In this document: positions 9,091 to 17,868 of the stretch, piece after piece | Layout of the letters: the number at the start of each line of letters is the position of its first letter | Position numbering within the stretch: the first letter of the stretch is position 1 | DNA from: Nocardia asteroides | Lineage (GTDB): Bacteria; Actinomycetota; Actinomycetes; Mycobacteriales; Mycobacteriaceae | Reading direction: 5' to 3' | Length of the DNA: 64,000 bases | Assembly (NCBI RefSeq): GCF_021183625.1 | Contig: NZ_CP089214.1 | Coordinates: forward strand, 6,138,001 to 6,202,000 | Translations under genes and position numbers: made by a program | The notes under the pieces: generated by a model | Seen by the model: only the letters and a program-made list of their open reading frames with translations | Databases searched by the model: none | Told to the model about the DNA's origin: nothing

Positions 9091-9230
9091 CGGAGGCGTC
9101 GTCCGTATTGGGTCAGCCTAGAACGGAGGCAGCCTCCGGTCAAGTCTCCATTTCGATCGCGCCGCGCTGAGCGCCACTTGACTGGATTCCGCCTCCCTTT
9201 TAAGCTCGGGTTATTCGGAGGCGGCATCCG
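9091..9230. promoter_or_regulatory. Array of four 15-bp operator-like elements
   Basis: Three plus-strand copies fit CGGAGGCnnCnTCCG: 9091-9105 CGGAGGCGTCGTCCG, 9124-9138 CGGAGGCAGCCTCCG (a perfect 7+1+7 palindrome) and 9216-9230 CGGAGGCGGCATCCG. A fourth, minus-strand copy at 9183-9197 reads GGGAGGCGGAATCCA. They fill the divergent region between the reductase and TetR genes, as expected for a TetR operator set; two further copies precede the lipoprotein gene. Confidence 0.7.
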
Positions 9231-9280
9231 CTTTCTTCGGCCGCGGGCCGACGGGAGTATCGGGAGTATCGGGAGGTTGA

Positions 9281-9883
9281 GTGGACGGGAGTGAACCGCA
9301 GGTCCGCAAGCCCCGCGCGGATGTCAAGCGCAACCGGGCGGCGCTGCTCGCGACCGCTCAGCGGCACTTCCGGCAGTACGGGGTCGGCACCTCGCTCGAG
9401 GCGGTAGCCAAGGAGGCGGGCGTCGGTCCGGGCACCCTGTATCGGCACTTTCCCACCCGGGATGCCCTGCTGGCAGCCGTGCTGCAAACACGCTCCGAGG
9501 AGCTTGCGGCCCGCAGGGCGGATATCGAGCAGTTGGGCGATGCCGGTGCGGCATTGGAGCAATGGCTGCGAGCCATGGTGGAGTACTTCAGCGCTTTCAG
9601 CGGGCTCCCGGAGCCGCTCATGAGCGCCGCCAGAGCGCAAGACCCGGACAATCCGCTCACGATTCCCTGCGACATCTTCACCGCCGCCACCGACAAGTAC
9701 GTGGCGGCCGCGCAGCGCGCGGGATATGTACGCGCGTCGGTACGGGGGACCGACTTGTTCCTCGCGGCCTGTTCGTTTGCCTGGATCAAGGGCAACGGCG
9801 CCGAGGACGAGTCGCTCGACCGGCTTCGCGAGCTCCTCGCGAGCGGCTACCGCGAACCCGACGGGAAGGCGCAGAACGCCTAG
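9281..9883 (+). CDS. TetR-family regulator of the reductase/lipoprotein group
   Basis: A 200-residue TetR protein. After a basic leader (RKPRADVKRNRAALL) the helix-turn-helix is AVAKEAGVGPGTLYRHFPTRDALL at about residues 35-60, and the C-terminal half matches the SBP-type ligand-binding domain common in actinobacterial TetR proteins. The GTG start follows GGGAGG. It is divergent from the F420-NADP-reductase-like gene and the two are separated by four copies of a shared motif, so autorepression and control of the reductase are likely. Confidence 0.88.
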   Translation: MDGSEPQVRKPRADVKRNRAALLATAQRHFRQYGVGTSLEAVAKEAGVGPGTLYRHFPTRDALLAAVLQTRSEELAARRADIEQLGDAGAALEQWLRAMVEYFSAFSGLPEPLMSAARAQDPDNPLTIPCDIFTAATDKYVAAAQRAGYVRASVRGTDLFLAACSFAWIKGNGAEDESLDRLRELLASGYREPDGKAQNA

Positions 9884-10051
9884 CGCACAGTACATTCGGT
9901 AGTCATCCGCAGGGCCACCACCGACTGGAGGGAATCGGTGCCGAGGTGGCCACACCTATGCGTCCCGGTCGTGGACCAGCTTCGTCGGCGCGTCGGCTGC
10001 GAGCCTTCGCGGCTCGCCGTGCGTGTGCGGGTCAGCAACCACGATTTGACC

Positions 10052-10071
10052 TCAACATTTATTGATGTTGA
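10052..10071. promoter_or_regulatory. Inverted repeat before the quinone-oxidoreductase gene
   Basis: TCAACAT-TTATTG-ATGTTGA is a 7-bp perfect inverted repeat with a 6-bp AT-rich centre, ending 11 bp before the chosen start codon at 10083. It may be an operator; no dedicated regulator gene is adjacent apart from the co-directional TetR upstream. Confidence 0.4.
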
Positions 10072-10082
10072 AGGCTGTGTGC

Positions 10083-11054
10083 ATGCGAGAATTCAGAGTG
10101 AGTCGTTTCGGTGGTCCCGAAGTCCTGGAATTGGTCGAGGACCTGCCACGTCCGGTGCCGGGCGCGGGTGAACTCCTGGTGGATGTGACAGCGGTGGGCG
10201 TCAATTGGCTCGACACCCGGATCCGGTCGGGCCGAGCTCCGTCGGTGTTCGAGGTGACGTTGCCCTTTGTTCCGGGTGGCGCGGCGGCGGGAAGAGTCAG
10301 CGCCGTCGGCGCTGGTGTCGACCGCGACTGGCTGGACACGATGGTTGTCACGCACGCGATCGGCGGCTATGGCGGCGGATACTCCGACACCGTGGTCGCC
10401 GCGGCGGAGGAGACCATCCCGATCCCTCAGGATCTCGATCCCCGTGTCGCCCTCGCCGTACTCGATGACGGCAGCACGGCCTTGGCGCTGCTGGAGAACA
10501 CTCCGGTCGAGCCGGACGACCTGGTATTGGTGCAGCCCGGCCTGGGTGGTCTGGGCAACCTGCTGGTGCAGCTCATCGCTCCGACGGGAGCGCGGGTGAT
10601 CGCGGCCGTTCGGGGAGCCGAGAAAGCGGCTCGCGCAGCACAGTTCGGCATCGAGGTGGTGGACTACTCGGCGCACGACTTCACCGAGCGAGTGCTGGCG
10701 ATCACCGGTGGGCGAGGACCGGATGTGGTGTTCGACGGGATCGGCGGGACGGTAGGAGCGGCCTCGTTGGCGCTGCTCGGAGACGGGGGCCGGTTCTCCG
10801 CTTACGGCATGTCCAGCGGAACGGAAACCGTTGTGACAGAGAGCGACCGGCAGCGGCTGAAGGTCGCCGACATGTCCCAGCTCCCGACGTTCTGGGCCGA
10901 CGCGCCTCGCAGGGTCAGGGAGGTACTGGGCCACGCCGCTTCCGGCCGGTTGGTTCCGATCGTCGGCCAAACCTATGCGTTTGCCGACGCCGCGAAGGCA
11001 CACGCCGACATCGAGACCCGGTCGGTCGTCGGCAAGAGCCTGCTACTGCTGTAG
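10083..11054 (+). CDS. Zinc-independent MDR quinone oxidoreductase
   Basis: A 323-residue medium-chain dehydrogenase/reductase of the quinone oxidoreductase branch. The GroES-like N-terminal part (SRFGGPEVLELVEDLPRP, GAGELLVDVTAVGVNWLD) is followed by the NADPH-binding domain with VQPGLGGLGNLLVQL, a variant of the usual GGVG motif. The cysteine and histidine ligands of zinc-dependent alcohol dehydrogenases are absent. The start at 10083 follows GAAGG at 8 bp and gives the usual family N-terminus; an ATG six codons upstream lies inside the inverted repeat. It probably reduces quinones or enones with NADPH. The TetR gene lies 200 bp upstream on the same strand. Confidence 0.82.
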   Translation: MREFRVSRFGGPEVLELVEDLPRPVPGAGELLVDVTAVGVNWLDTRIRSGRAPSVFEVTLPFVPGGAAAGRVSAVGAGVDRDWLDTMVVTHAIGGYGGGYSDTVVAAAEETIPIPQDLDPRVALAVLDDGSTALALLENTPVEPDDLVLVQPGLGGLGNLLVQLIAPTGARVIAAVRGAEKAARAAQFGIEVVDYSAHDFTERVLAITGGRGPDVVFDGIGGTVGAASLALLGDGGRFSAYGMSSGTETVVTESDRQRLKVADMSQLPTFWADAPRRVREVLGHAASGRLVPIVGQTYAFADAAKAHADIETRSVVGKSLLLL

Positions 11055-11668
11055 CACGCCGGAGCCGCCGCGCACCCCGCGCCGAGCGCCTCGACCAGCA
11101 TCGTCGGATTACCAGACTCGAGGGCGGGGGCGCAGGGGCGGTGGCGCGGCGAGCATGACCTGCCCGCCGACGACAGCCGCCGCCCGAGCACTGCGTCGGG
11201 CGGCACCGACTTCGCCGCGAGCACGACGTAGTGCTCGGCCCGGACGGTCCGAGACGCACAGGCCGTCTCATCGGCGGGCTGCCCGCTCGGTAGCCACCGG
11301 CTCGCAGCGAGCTGTCCGGGTTGGCGTCGGTGGTCTGCGGGCGGCCGTCGGAGGTGGTGGCGTCGTCCTCGGGGATCGGGTGGCCTGACAGCGACGGACC
11401 CCCTCCCATCAGGGAAAGCGGTCCGTCATCAGCTTCGGCGCGGACCTACCGGTCACCACCGAACATCAGCTTGCCGAGCAACTGGCCGAACTCGTAGCCC
11501 GACCCGCTGGCGCTGCCGGTGTCGTCTTCCCGGTCGCAGTACCGCTGGCCCAGCGTGTCGTCGCCACTCCATTCGCAGCGGACCGGCACCGGCTTTTCGC
11601 GAAAGTGGTCGCCAGCCGGAACATTTCGGGGCAGGCTTCGCTCCCACCGGACTGGCCATAATCGGGCG
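11055..11668. other. Gap of about 610 bp without a confident gene
   Basis: No frame from 11055 to 11445 reads as protein. From 11446 to about 11660 a minus-strand frame with GC-rich third positions encodes PVPVRCEWSGDDTLGQRYCD and ends EFGQLLGKLMFGGDR. It could be a small gene or the tail of a lost one, but its only plausible start codons lie over or beyond the start of the gene at 11669, and I do not recognise it. Confidence 0.35.
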
Positions 11669-13339
11669 ATGCCCGCTTCCCCCATCGAGGATTCCTTGCG
11701 CCGGATCGACGCGTGGCTCGCCGCCCACGCGCCGCGGACCTTCGCCTCCCTGCGCATGCCCGCCGACCGGGAGGCCATCGACGGCGCGGCGGCCGAACTC
11801 GGCGTCGAGTTCCCCGCCGACCTGGTCGCGTATCTACGCCACCACGACGGAGTCGCAGCCGGAGAGTGCGCTTTCGGCTTCCCCGGCTTCCAGCCCTACG
11901 GCCTCGCCGAGATCGTCCGCGCCACCCGGATGATGCGGGAGATTTCGGCGCGCTTCGAGGATGATCTGTTCGAGGGCTTCTGGCACCACGATTTCGTCTC
12001 GATTGCCCGCAACGTCAGCGCGGACGGGCTGGTCGTGGACTGTCGTTGTGGCGCGGTGGGCGAGCAGGTGGAAGGCGCGGCCACGAGGTTCGGGACATGG
12101 GGGAGTCTCGCGGCGTTCCTGGAACAGCTCGCCGACTGCCTGGAGAGCGGGGCCGCCATGACGCTCGGGATGTCGTACGTGCCCGTCGCCGACGACGGCG
12201 TGCTGCTCTGGGCGCTCGAACCCGAGCCGCCACCCGACCCCCGATCCCTGCTCGACACCGCACCCGCCGTAGCCGAACCGCGCGCCAGGATTCCCTACGG
12301 CGGGCCTGGAAAGAAGTGGCCGGACGTGCGCGAGAGTTTCTGCCTGACCTTCGCGCAGCGGCTGGACGAGGTCGAATTCCTGCATCGGTTCGGCGCGCTG
12401 CCCGAGCTCGGGCAGCCGGTGCCGGATGGTCCGGGCCCGCGGGCGGACCGGGCGCTGTTGCCGGAGGTGCGCGCCGGGGTGCACGGCGAGTGGTCGTTCG
12501 GCATCGAGGACGCTCGCTTCGGCGCGGAGGGGGAGCGGAACGAGGTGCTGCGTCGGGTGTCGCGGGGCACCAGGGCGGTGTCGCTGCTGTTCTGGAGCGG
12601 GAACGGCGCGATCAGGGTGTCGATGTTCGACGACGGGGAGCTGGTGACGAGGTACGACACGCACTCGGCTGTGCTGCCCGACGGTGCGCGCGACCCGTTC
12701 GATGTCTTCCCCGGCCTGCCGCCCCACGACGCGGGCGCGGCGCGTCGGGACCCGGACAGTCAGTGCATCGTCAGCATCCTGCCTGCTCGGGAACTCGCCC
12801 CCGAGCAGCAGCGTGCACGGTTGCTCGCGGTGTGCGCGGCCGTTGTCCGCCGCTGCGGAGTGCCGCTGCCACCGCCCGGCCTCGACCGGGGACTCGCGAG
12901 CGCGGTGATCCTGCCTGTGCTCCCGGACGACGACCAGGCGATACCCGTACCCGCCACCTTCGCCGCCCTGATCGACGCCGCACCTCCCGAGCGGCTGCGT
13001 CGCGTCCTCGCCCGGCAGATGTCGTCCCTGGCCGTCGAGACCGGACTCGACAGCTACGGCGAGGTCACCGCGGCGCTCGCGCTGCTGAGCGCACAGGACC
13101 GGCCGGGCGTCACCGACGATTCCACGCTCGGTGTGCGATTGCGGCGGGTGCACGCCGAGACCCGCGCGACGTACGTCGCCCCGGACGATCAGTACGGCTG
13201 GCAGGATCGCGCCTCGGCCGCCCGCGCACTGACCAGCGCGCTGCGCGAGCCGACGCGGGACGCGCTCGGGCTGGTTGTGGCCCTGCGCCGGAACCCGCAG
13301 TGGCGACGGGAATTTCGTGGTCAGCTCTCCGGCGACTGA
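11669..13339 (+). CDS. SMI1/KNR4 (SUKH) protein fused to a DUF6461-like domain
   Basis: A 556-residue protein. The N-terminal ~170 residues match the SMI1/KNR4 (SUKH) fold: an amphipathic helix (SLRRIDAWLAAHAPRTF), then ELGVEFPADLVAYLRHHDG and a FGFPGF turn. SUKH domains are known as immunity proteins in toxin systems and as general protein-binding modules. From about residue 200, FCLTFAQRLDEVEFLHRFGAL resembles the start of DUF6461. The C-terminal half, with LRRVLARQMSSLAVETGL, is helical and unassigned. No toxin gene adjoins it, so an immunity role is only a possibility. The start is weakly supported; the frame is open further upstream. Confidence 0.65.
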   Translation: MPASPIEDSLRRIDAWLAAHAPRTFASLRMPADREAIDGAAAELGVEFPADLVAYLRHHDGVAAGECAFGFPGFQPYGLAEIVRATRMMREISARFEDDLFEGFWHHDFVSIARNVSADGLVVDCRCGAVGEQVEGAATRFGTWGSLAAFLEQLADCLESGAAMTLGMSYVPVADDGVLLWALEPEPPPDPRSLLDTAPAVAEPRARIPYGGPGKKWPDVRESFCLTFAQRLDEVEFLHRFGALPELGQPVPDGPGPRADRALLPEVRAGVHGEWSFGIEDARFGAEGERNEVLRRVSRGTRAVSLLFWSGNGAIRVSMFDDGELVTRYDTHSAVLPDGARDPFDVFPGLPPHDAGAARRDPDSQCIVSILPARELAPEQQRARLLAVCAAVVRRCGVPLPPPGLDRGLASAVILPVLPDDDQAIPVPATFAALIDAAPPERLRRVLARQMSSLAVETGLDSYGEVTAALALLSAQDRPGVTDDSTLGVRLRRVHAETRATYVAPDDQYGWQDRASAARALTSALREPTRDALGLVVALRRNPQWRREFRGQLSGD

Positions 13340-13504
13340 TGCAGGCACCGGCTGCGGACTCCGGTCCGGCTCGTGAAGATCCGCTGGCGCATCGAGCGCG
13401 ACCCTCACGCACCATCACCGCTGTGATCACCACCGCTCAGCTCCGAATTCAGCAGGTCACCGCGACCGCAACCGCTGCTCCGAACCGTCTGCGTGGCAGA
13501 GCCG

Positions 13505-13972
13505 TCATTGCCGATCGGACCCGCCCGCGGTGAGTTGTCGCAGGAGGCGGATGAGCTCACGCAGATCGGCCAGCGGCCAGTCGTGAGTGCGTGCGCGGAG
13601 TTCGGTTCCCCGGTCTTCGAGCGTGCTCGCGACGCGTTCTTTTCCCAGCTCGGTGAGCTCCACGATCACCCCCCGGCGGTCGTTGGAGTCCGGGGTGGCG
13701 TGCAGCAGGCCGAGCGTGCGCATTCGTTTGATGAGCGTGCTGGTGGAGCTGCGGTCCATGCCGACGGCCTCGGCGATGACGCTCGGTCTGGCCGGCCCGA
13801 ACGCGTGCAGCCACCGCGCGATATGGAAGGCGGCTGGCTGCAGGCCGTCGTGGAAGTGCGCGGCACTGCGCTCGCTGAGGGCTCGTGTCGAGCTCAACAG
13901 CGCATTGATCTCCGCACCCACGGCGAGTTCGAGGTCGCGGCGGAGCCCGTCGTCGCTCGATTTGGTTTGCAT
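13505..13972 (-). CDS. MarR-family regulator
   Basis: A 155-residue winged-helix protein with the MarR pattern: an N-terminal dimerisation helix, HIARWLHAFGPARPSVIAEAV, a recognition helix in VGMDRSSTSTLIKRMRTLGLL and the wing with SNDRRGVIVELTELGKERV. The ATG lies inside the left arm of a 16-bp inverted repeat, so a bound repressor would cover its own translation start region. It is divergent from the SDR gene at 14036 and almost certainly controls it. Confidence 0.88.
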   Translation of the reverse strand: MQTKSSDDGLRRDLELAVGAEINALLSSTRALSERSAAHFHDGLQPAAFHIARWLHAFGPARPSVIAEAVGMDRSSTSTLIKRMRTLGLLHATPDSNDRRGVIVELTELGKERVASTLEDRGTELRARTHDWPLADLRELIRLLRQLTAGGSDRQ

Positions 13973-14011
13973 ATACCCACCATACTCGGCATATAGTGGG
14001 TATATGCAAAC
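13965..14011. promoter_or_regulatory. 16-bp perfect inverted repeat, MarR/SDR operator
   Basis: GTTTGCATATACCCAC (13965-13980) and its exact reverse complement GTGGGTATATGCAAAC (13996-14011) flank a 15-bp spacer that holds another partial copy, CATATA. The repeat covers the MarR start codon and lies 25 bp before the SDR start. Its AT-rich arms also contain -10-like TATA sequences. MarR binding is inferred. Confidence 0.75.
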
Positions 14012-14035
14012 TACTAGTGTGCGGAAGTTACCCGC

Positions 14036-14911
14036 ATGAACGAGGCCCCGAGGATCGTCCTGACCGGCGCAACGAGCGGCTTGGGTCGTCTGGCAGCCTG
14101 CGAACTCGCCCGGCGCGGAGCCGAACTGATCCTCACCGCTCGCAGCGCCGACAAGGCCGAACAGACCCGGCTCGGCATCCTCGCTGCCGCACCCGACGCC
14201 CAGATCGATTTCTTCTTCGGCGACTTCACCCGCCTCGACGACGTCCGCCGCGTGGGAGAGCAGATCACTGCCCGCTACCGCCGCGTCGACGTGTTGATCA
14301 ACAATGCCGGGTTGCACGCCTTCGCCGCCCGCGTCACACCCGACGGCTACCCCGAGATGGTCGCGGTGAACTACCTCGCACCTTTCGTGCTGACGAACGC
14401 GCTGCTGCCGATCCTGCGCGAATCCCCCTGCGCCCGGGTGGTCAACGTCGCCTCCGAAGCCTCTCGGCATCACGGCACCTTCCAGCTGCCGGCCGACCTC
14501 ACCGACATCACACCGTTCACCGCCCGCGAGTCATCGCGGCGATACGGGAAAACCAAGCTCATGAACGTTCTGTTCACCAAGGAACTCGCACGCCGCACCC
14601 GTGACACCCCCCTCACCTCGAACTGCCTCGACCCCGGATTCAACGTCACCGGCCTCGGCCGCGAACTCCGCTTCGCGGGACCGCTGCGACGCATCCTCGA
14701 ACTATCGGGTATCGGCGATCCGCGTCGGGGCGCCGACCTCATCGTGGCGCTCGCAACCGATGCTCGCTACGCCACCACCACCGGCCGCTACATCACGCTG
14801 AAGGGACACAGGGAGATCGCCGCGGCCGCTCCGGGTGAGGACCCGCATGTTCAAGCGGCACTCTGGGCGGCTACCGAGCATCTACTCGAACGCGGACGCC
14901 GGTCCGGCTGA
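14036..14911 (+). CDS. Short-chain dehydrogenase, retinol-dehydrogenase-like
   Basis: A 291-residue SDR with LTGATSGLG at residues 8-16, LILTARS for NADP binding, NNAG after VDVLI, VNVASEASRHHG at the catalytic serine and RRYGKTKLMNVLF for the Tyr/Lys pair. The late segment CLDPGFNVTGLGRE and the extended length match retinol dehydrogenase/oxidoreductase-type SDRs, which act on lipophilic alcohols and ketones. It is divergent from the MarR gene and has the shared operator upstream. Confidence 0.88.
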   Translation: MNEAPRIVLTGATSGLGRLAACELARRGAELILTARSADKAEQTRLGILAAAPDAQIDFFFGDFTRLDDVRRVGEQITARYRRVDVLINNAGLHAFAARVTPDGYPEMVAVNYLAPFVLTNALLPILRESPCARVVNVASEASRHHGTFQLPADLTDITPFTARESSRRYGKTKLMNVLFTKELARRTRDTPLTSNCLDPGFNVTGLGRELRFAGPLRRILELSGIGDPRRGADLIVALATDARYATTTGRYITLKGHREIAAAAPGEDPHVQAALWAATEHLLERGRRSG

Positions 14912-14969
14912 TCCGCGTTGTCACAGACGATGACGCGCTGGTCGTCGTGCGGACGCTTGATCCGGCCGT

Positions 14970-15505
14970 GATCCGGCGTGCAGCGAGGGGAGGTCGTAGG
15001 TGTCGAGTTCGGGTTCGGTCAGCTCGGCGATGAACAGGGTGGGTACCCCGTACGCCGATGTACAGCGTTCGGCGGCAACGGTTCCAGGGTGCCGCGGGCG
15101 TCGAAGGTGGTGTGGCCACTTTGGGGAATCCCATTGAGGTGTACTGGATGTTGATCGGGTCGTCCGGTGAGAGCATCGCCTGCGCGGTGACCAGCGCGGT
15201 CGCACCTGCTCGATCATCTTCGCGTATTCGGAGGTCTTGAACTGCCGGGCCGCGATCAACATCCGGATCCCGGCCTGGTTGAGGACGTATTCCAGTTCAT
15301 GGGCCCGATAGGCGGGGTTGATCGTCACCAGCACCGCCCCGATCTTGGCGGTCGCGTATCGGGTCAGCACCCCCTCGGCCCGGTTGAGTGCCCAGATGTC
15401 GACTCTGTCTCCCATGGCGAGCAAGCCCAGGGCCACCGCGTCGCCCTCGGCGGCGAATTCGCGGTAGGTCCAGCGGACTCCGGTTACCCGGCCGGTCAGC
15501 GCCAC
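14970..15505 (-). pseudogene. Broken fatty-acyl-CoA/AMP ligase fragment
   Basis: The N-terminal part of an AMP-forming acyl-CoA ligase is clear: RWTYREF, then ALGLLAMGDRVDIWALN, KIGAVLVTINPAYRAHELEYVLNQ. It then loses frame; a second frame has DDPINIQYTSMGFPK, where the family P-loop should read TSGTTG followed by FPKG, so residues are deleted. A third piece, CTSAYGVPTLFIAEL, belongs to a later segment. The C-terminal half including the catalytic lysine is gone. It is divergent from a TetR gene across a 26-bp palindrome and was probably its original target. Confidence 0.8.
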
Positions 15506-15617
15506 GCGGTCCCCGTGCGCCGAAACGGTCCGATCGCGATCAGCGCCGATAGCCGGGCTTCGGGGCCGGTCGGGGATGGTTCCGTGCTCGCGTCACCACA
15601 CTCCCGGTTCGGGACTA

Positions 15618-15650
15618 TTGACGCCCTAATAGTTCTGCAGAACTATTAGG
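15618..15650 (+). promoter_or_regulatory. Promoter overlapped by a 26-bp perfect palindrome
   Basis: CCTAATAGTTCTG followed directly by its reverse complement CAGAACTATTAGG forms a 26-bp uninterrupted palindrome at 15625-15650. A TTGACG at 15618-15623 followed after 17 bp by AACTAT makes a credible -35/-10 pair for the TetR gene, with the palindrome covering the spacer and -10. This is the layout of autorepression. Confidence 0.7.
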
Positions 15651-15683
15651 CGGGTGGTAGTCCCATTGTGTCAAGATTGGACG

Positions 15684-16367
15684 GTGACCAGACCTGGTGC
15701 TCCGCTGTCCCACCTGCTGACCCGCGCCGTCGGCGCCATCGCGCACGCGGCGCCGAGCAGTGACGAGACCGAGACCCGCGTCCTGGACGCGGCCATCGTG
15801 GTACTGGCCCGCAAGGGCACCCGGGAGGCGACCATGGACGACGTCGCCGCCGAATCGGGGGTGAGCCGTACCACGCTGTTCCGCCGCTTCGCCGGCAAGG
15901 ACCCGTTGTTCGAGCGTGCTCTGGCTCGTGAGTTCAGCGTCATGCTCGACGGGCTGACCGAGCGAATCGCGCTGCTCACCGACCCCACCGAACAACTCGT
16001 CGAAGGCTTCGCCGCCTTCCTGCACCTGGTCCACCACCACCCCCTGTTCGGCGGTGGTGACCCCGAGCGCCGCGCCGAGCTCGTGCAGGCACTCGATCAC
16101 GGTGACCCGTCTCCGATGCGGTGGGGTCACACCGCGGTCCGGGCCCACCTCGCCGCCGCCCAAGCCGCCGGTTCGCTGCCCCCCGGTGACCCCGGCCGCC
16201 AAGCCGACGCCGTGGTCCACCTGACCCTCGGCTACGTCGCGGCCCCCAGCCTCGTCGACGACCTCGCCGACCTCGCAACCACCCAGCACCTCGCGCGTAT
16301 CGCCATCACGCCGATCCTCACCGGCACAGCACCAGCGCCGTCGCGCACCCGTGCCGATCCGGACTGA
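15684..16367 (+). CDS. TetR-family regulator beside the broken acyl-CoA ligase
   Basis: A 227-residue TetR protein. After about 35 leader residues the helix-turn-helix is clear: LDAAIVVLARKGTREATMDDVA, then SGVSRTTLFRRFAGKDPLF. The C-terminal half carries LVHHHPLFGG and helices of the ligand domain. The GTG at 15684 is preferred; the frame is open ten codons upstream. It lies just downstream of the palindrome and is divergent from the acyl-CoA ligase remnant, so it probably once controlled a fatty-acid or aromatic-acid degradation gene that is now lost. Confidence 0.85.
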   Translation: MTRPGAPLSHLLTRAVGAIAHAAPSSDETETRVLDAAIVVLARKGTREATMDDVAAESGVSRTTLFRRFAGKDPLFERALAREFSVMLDGLTERIALLTDPTEQLVEGFAAFLHLVHHHPLFGGGDPERRAELVQALDHGDPSPMRWGHTAVRAHLAAAQAAGSLPPGDPGRQADAVVHLTLGYVAAPSLVDDLADLATTQHLARIAITPILTGTAPAPSRTRADPD

Positions 16368-16476
16368 CCGGCCACAGTTCTCCGGCCCGGCCCCGGCGAG
16401 GAGCGCATCGCCGACAGGCCAGTCGGGGAGCGCGCGGATACGCGCCTATTGCCATCACTGAACCAAAGGAGCGACA

Positions 16477-17430
16477 GTGAGCAGAAACCCGTCCAGCACA
16501 GGGGTCCTTCGACTCGGCCGCCTGGCCGCCGCCGCGGTGCTGACCGCGGTCCTGGGTGGCGCGATCGTGGCGCCCGCACACGCCGATGCACCCCCCGCGC
16601 AACCGTATCCGGTGTCGAACCAGTTCCTGATCGACGCGATCAGGGCGTCGCTGCAGGGCGGCGGAACGGCCAGTCCGCCGGGAACCAATGACTGGACGTG
16701 CAAACCCACAGCTCAGCACCCGGAACCGGTCGTCCTGGTCCACGGAATCCTGGCCAACCGCAACAACAATTGGCAGACCTACGGCCCCCTGCTGGCCAAT
16801 GCCGGTTACTGCGTCTACGCGCTGACCTACGGCGGCCCGGGCGGTGATCCCGACGGCTTCATCGGTGGCCTGGGATCGATGCGCGACGGTGCCGCGGAAC
16901 TCGACGCCTTCGTCGATCGCGTCCGGGAGGCCACCGGTGCGCCCGAGGTCGCCATCGTCGGGCACTCGCTCGGCGCGACCATGCCCTACTGGTATCTCAA
17001 AGCCGGTGGCGGGGCGGGGAAAGTGTCGAAGATGATCGGGCTCGCCGGCGCGGTGCACGGCTTCGAGCGCAGCGGCATCACCACCGGCTCGGCCGACATC
17101 GTCCAAGGGGAGGGGCAACCGAATTCGACGTTCATGCAGGAACTGCACGACGGCGGAATCGCGGTGCCCGGAATCGCCTACACCCAGATCGTCACCATCT
17201 ACGACGAAATCCTCCCCTACCGAGCGGGACTGATCGAGGAACCCGGCGTCACGAATTACATCCTGCAGGACCTGTGCCCCCAGGACTACGCCGACCACCT
17301 GTCCATCAACTCCGACCCCGTCACTGCCCGGCTGGTCCTCAACGCCCTCGACCCCGAACAGCCGCAACCGGTGGAATGCACCCTGGTCCTGCCCGCGATC
17401 GGAGTTCCCCCCACCGCCCCCGGGCGATAG
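16477..17430 (+). CDS. Secreted class 2 lipase/esterase
   Basis: A 317-residue exported alpha/beta hydrolase. The first ~37 residues form a signal peptide (basic start, LAAAAVLTAVLGGAIVA, cleavage after AHA). PVVLVHGILAN supplies the oxyanion region and VAIVGHSLGA the nucleophile elbow with the catalytic serine; NYILQDLCPQDYADHLSIN contains the late histidine. This matches the EstA/LipB-type triacylglycerol lipases of actinobacteria. The GTG start follows AGGAG at 5 bp. It likely hydrolyses short to medium acyl esters outside the cell. Confidence 0.85.
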   Translation: MSRNPSSTGVLRLGRLAAAAVLTAVLGGAIVAPAHADAPPAQPYPVSNQFLIDAIRASLQGGGTASPPGTNDWTCKPTAQHPEPVVLVHGILANRNNNWQTYGPLLANAGYCVYALTYGGPGGDPDGFIGGLGSMRDGAAELDAFVDRVREATGAPEVAIVGHSLGATMPYWYLKAGGGAGKVSKMIGLAGAVHGFERSGITTGSADIVQGEGQPNSTFMQELHDGGIAVPGIAYTQIVTIYDEILPYRAGLIEEPGVTNYILQDLCPQDYADHLSINSDPVTARLVLNALDPEQPQPVECTLVLPAIGVPPTAPGR

Positions 17431-17510
17431 ACCCGCCGGGCCGACGCCGGACCCCGCTGACCGCTGAGTACGCCCGCCGGGCAACGCGGCCTCCACGCCA
17501 TATTCCCGCA

Positions 17511-17868
17511 GATGGGTGGAGACTCGCCGCCGTGCTCAACGGCTTCGGCGGCGACGACCTGCTCGACAGCTACGAAGCCGAACGCCGCCCGGTCGCCCTG
17601 CTGGTCGGGGACTGGTCCTTCCGCCATCTCAACGTGCACGTCGAGGCCCAGCAGCTGATCGACCCCGACCTGATCGAGGTCGACAGTGCCGAAGGCGAGG
17701 CGCACCGGGCGACGCTGGCCGGCTACTTCGCGGCCAACACCGGCGAACACGAGAGCTACGGCGTCGAGATGGGCTACCGCTACCACTCCGCGGTGCTCGC
17801 CGACGGCGACGCGGGCAGTGCCGATCCGGACGTGTCGACCTACACCCCGCTCACTCGAGCGTCGTCAC
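17511..17868 (+). pseudogene. Internal fragment of an FAD-dependent aromatic monooxygenase
   Basis: About 120 codons in one frame match the part of PheA/TfdB-type hydroxylases just after the FAD motif: WRLAAVLNGFGGDDLLDSYE, ERRPVAL, then GVEMGYRYHSAVL and YTPLT. The FAD domain before it and the C-terminal thioredoxin-like domain after it are missing, and no start codon or ribosome-binding site fits. It is a relic left between the lipase gene and the biosynthetic cluster. Confidence 0.75.

Noticed and set aside
12046..13533. A 495-codon plus-strand frame over the SUKH gene
   Set aside because: Arg/Ala-rich shifted frame with no recognisable domain.
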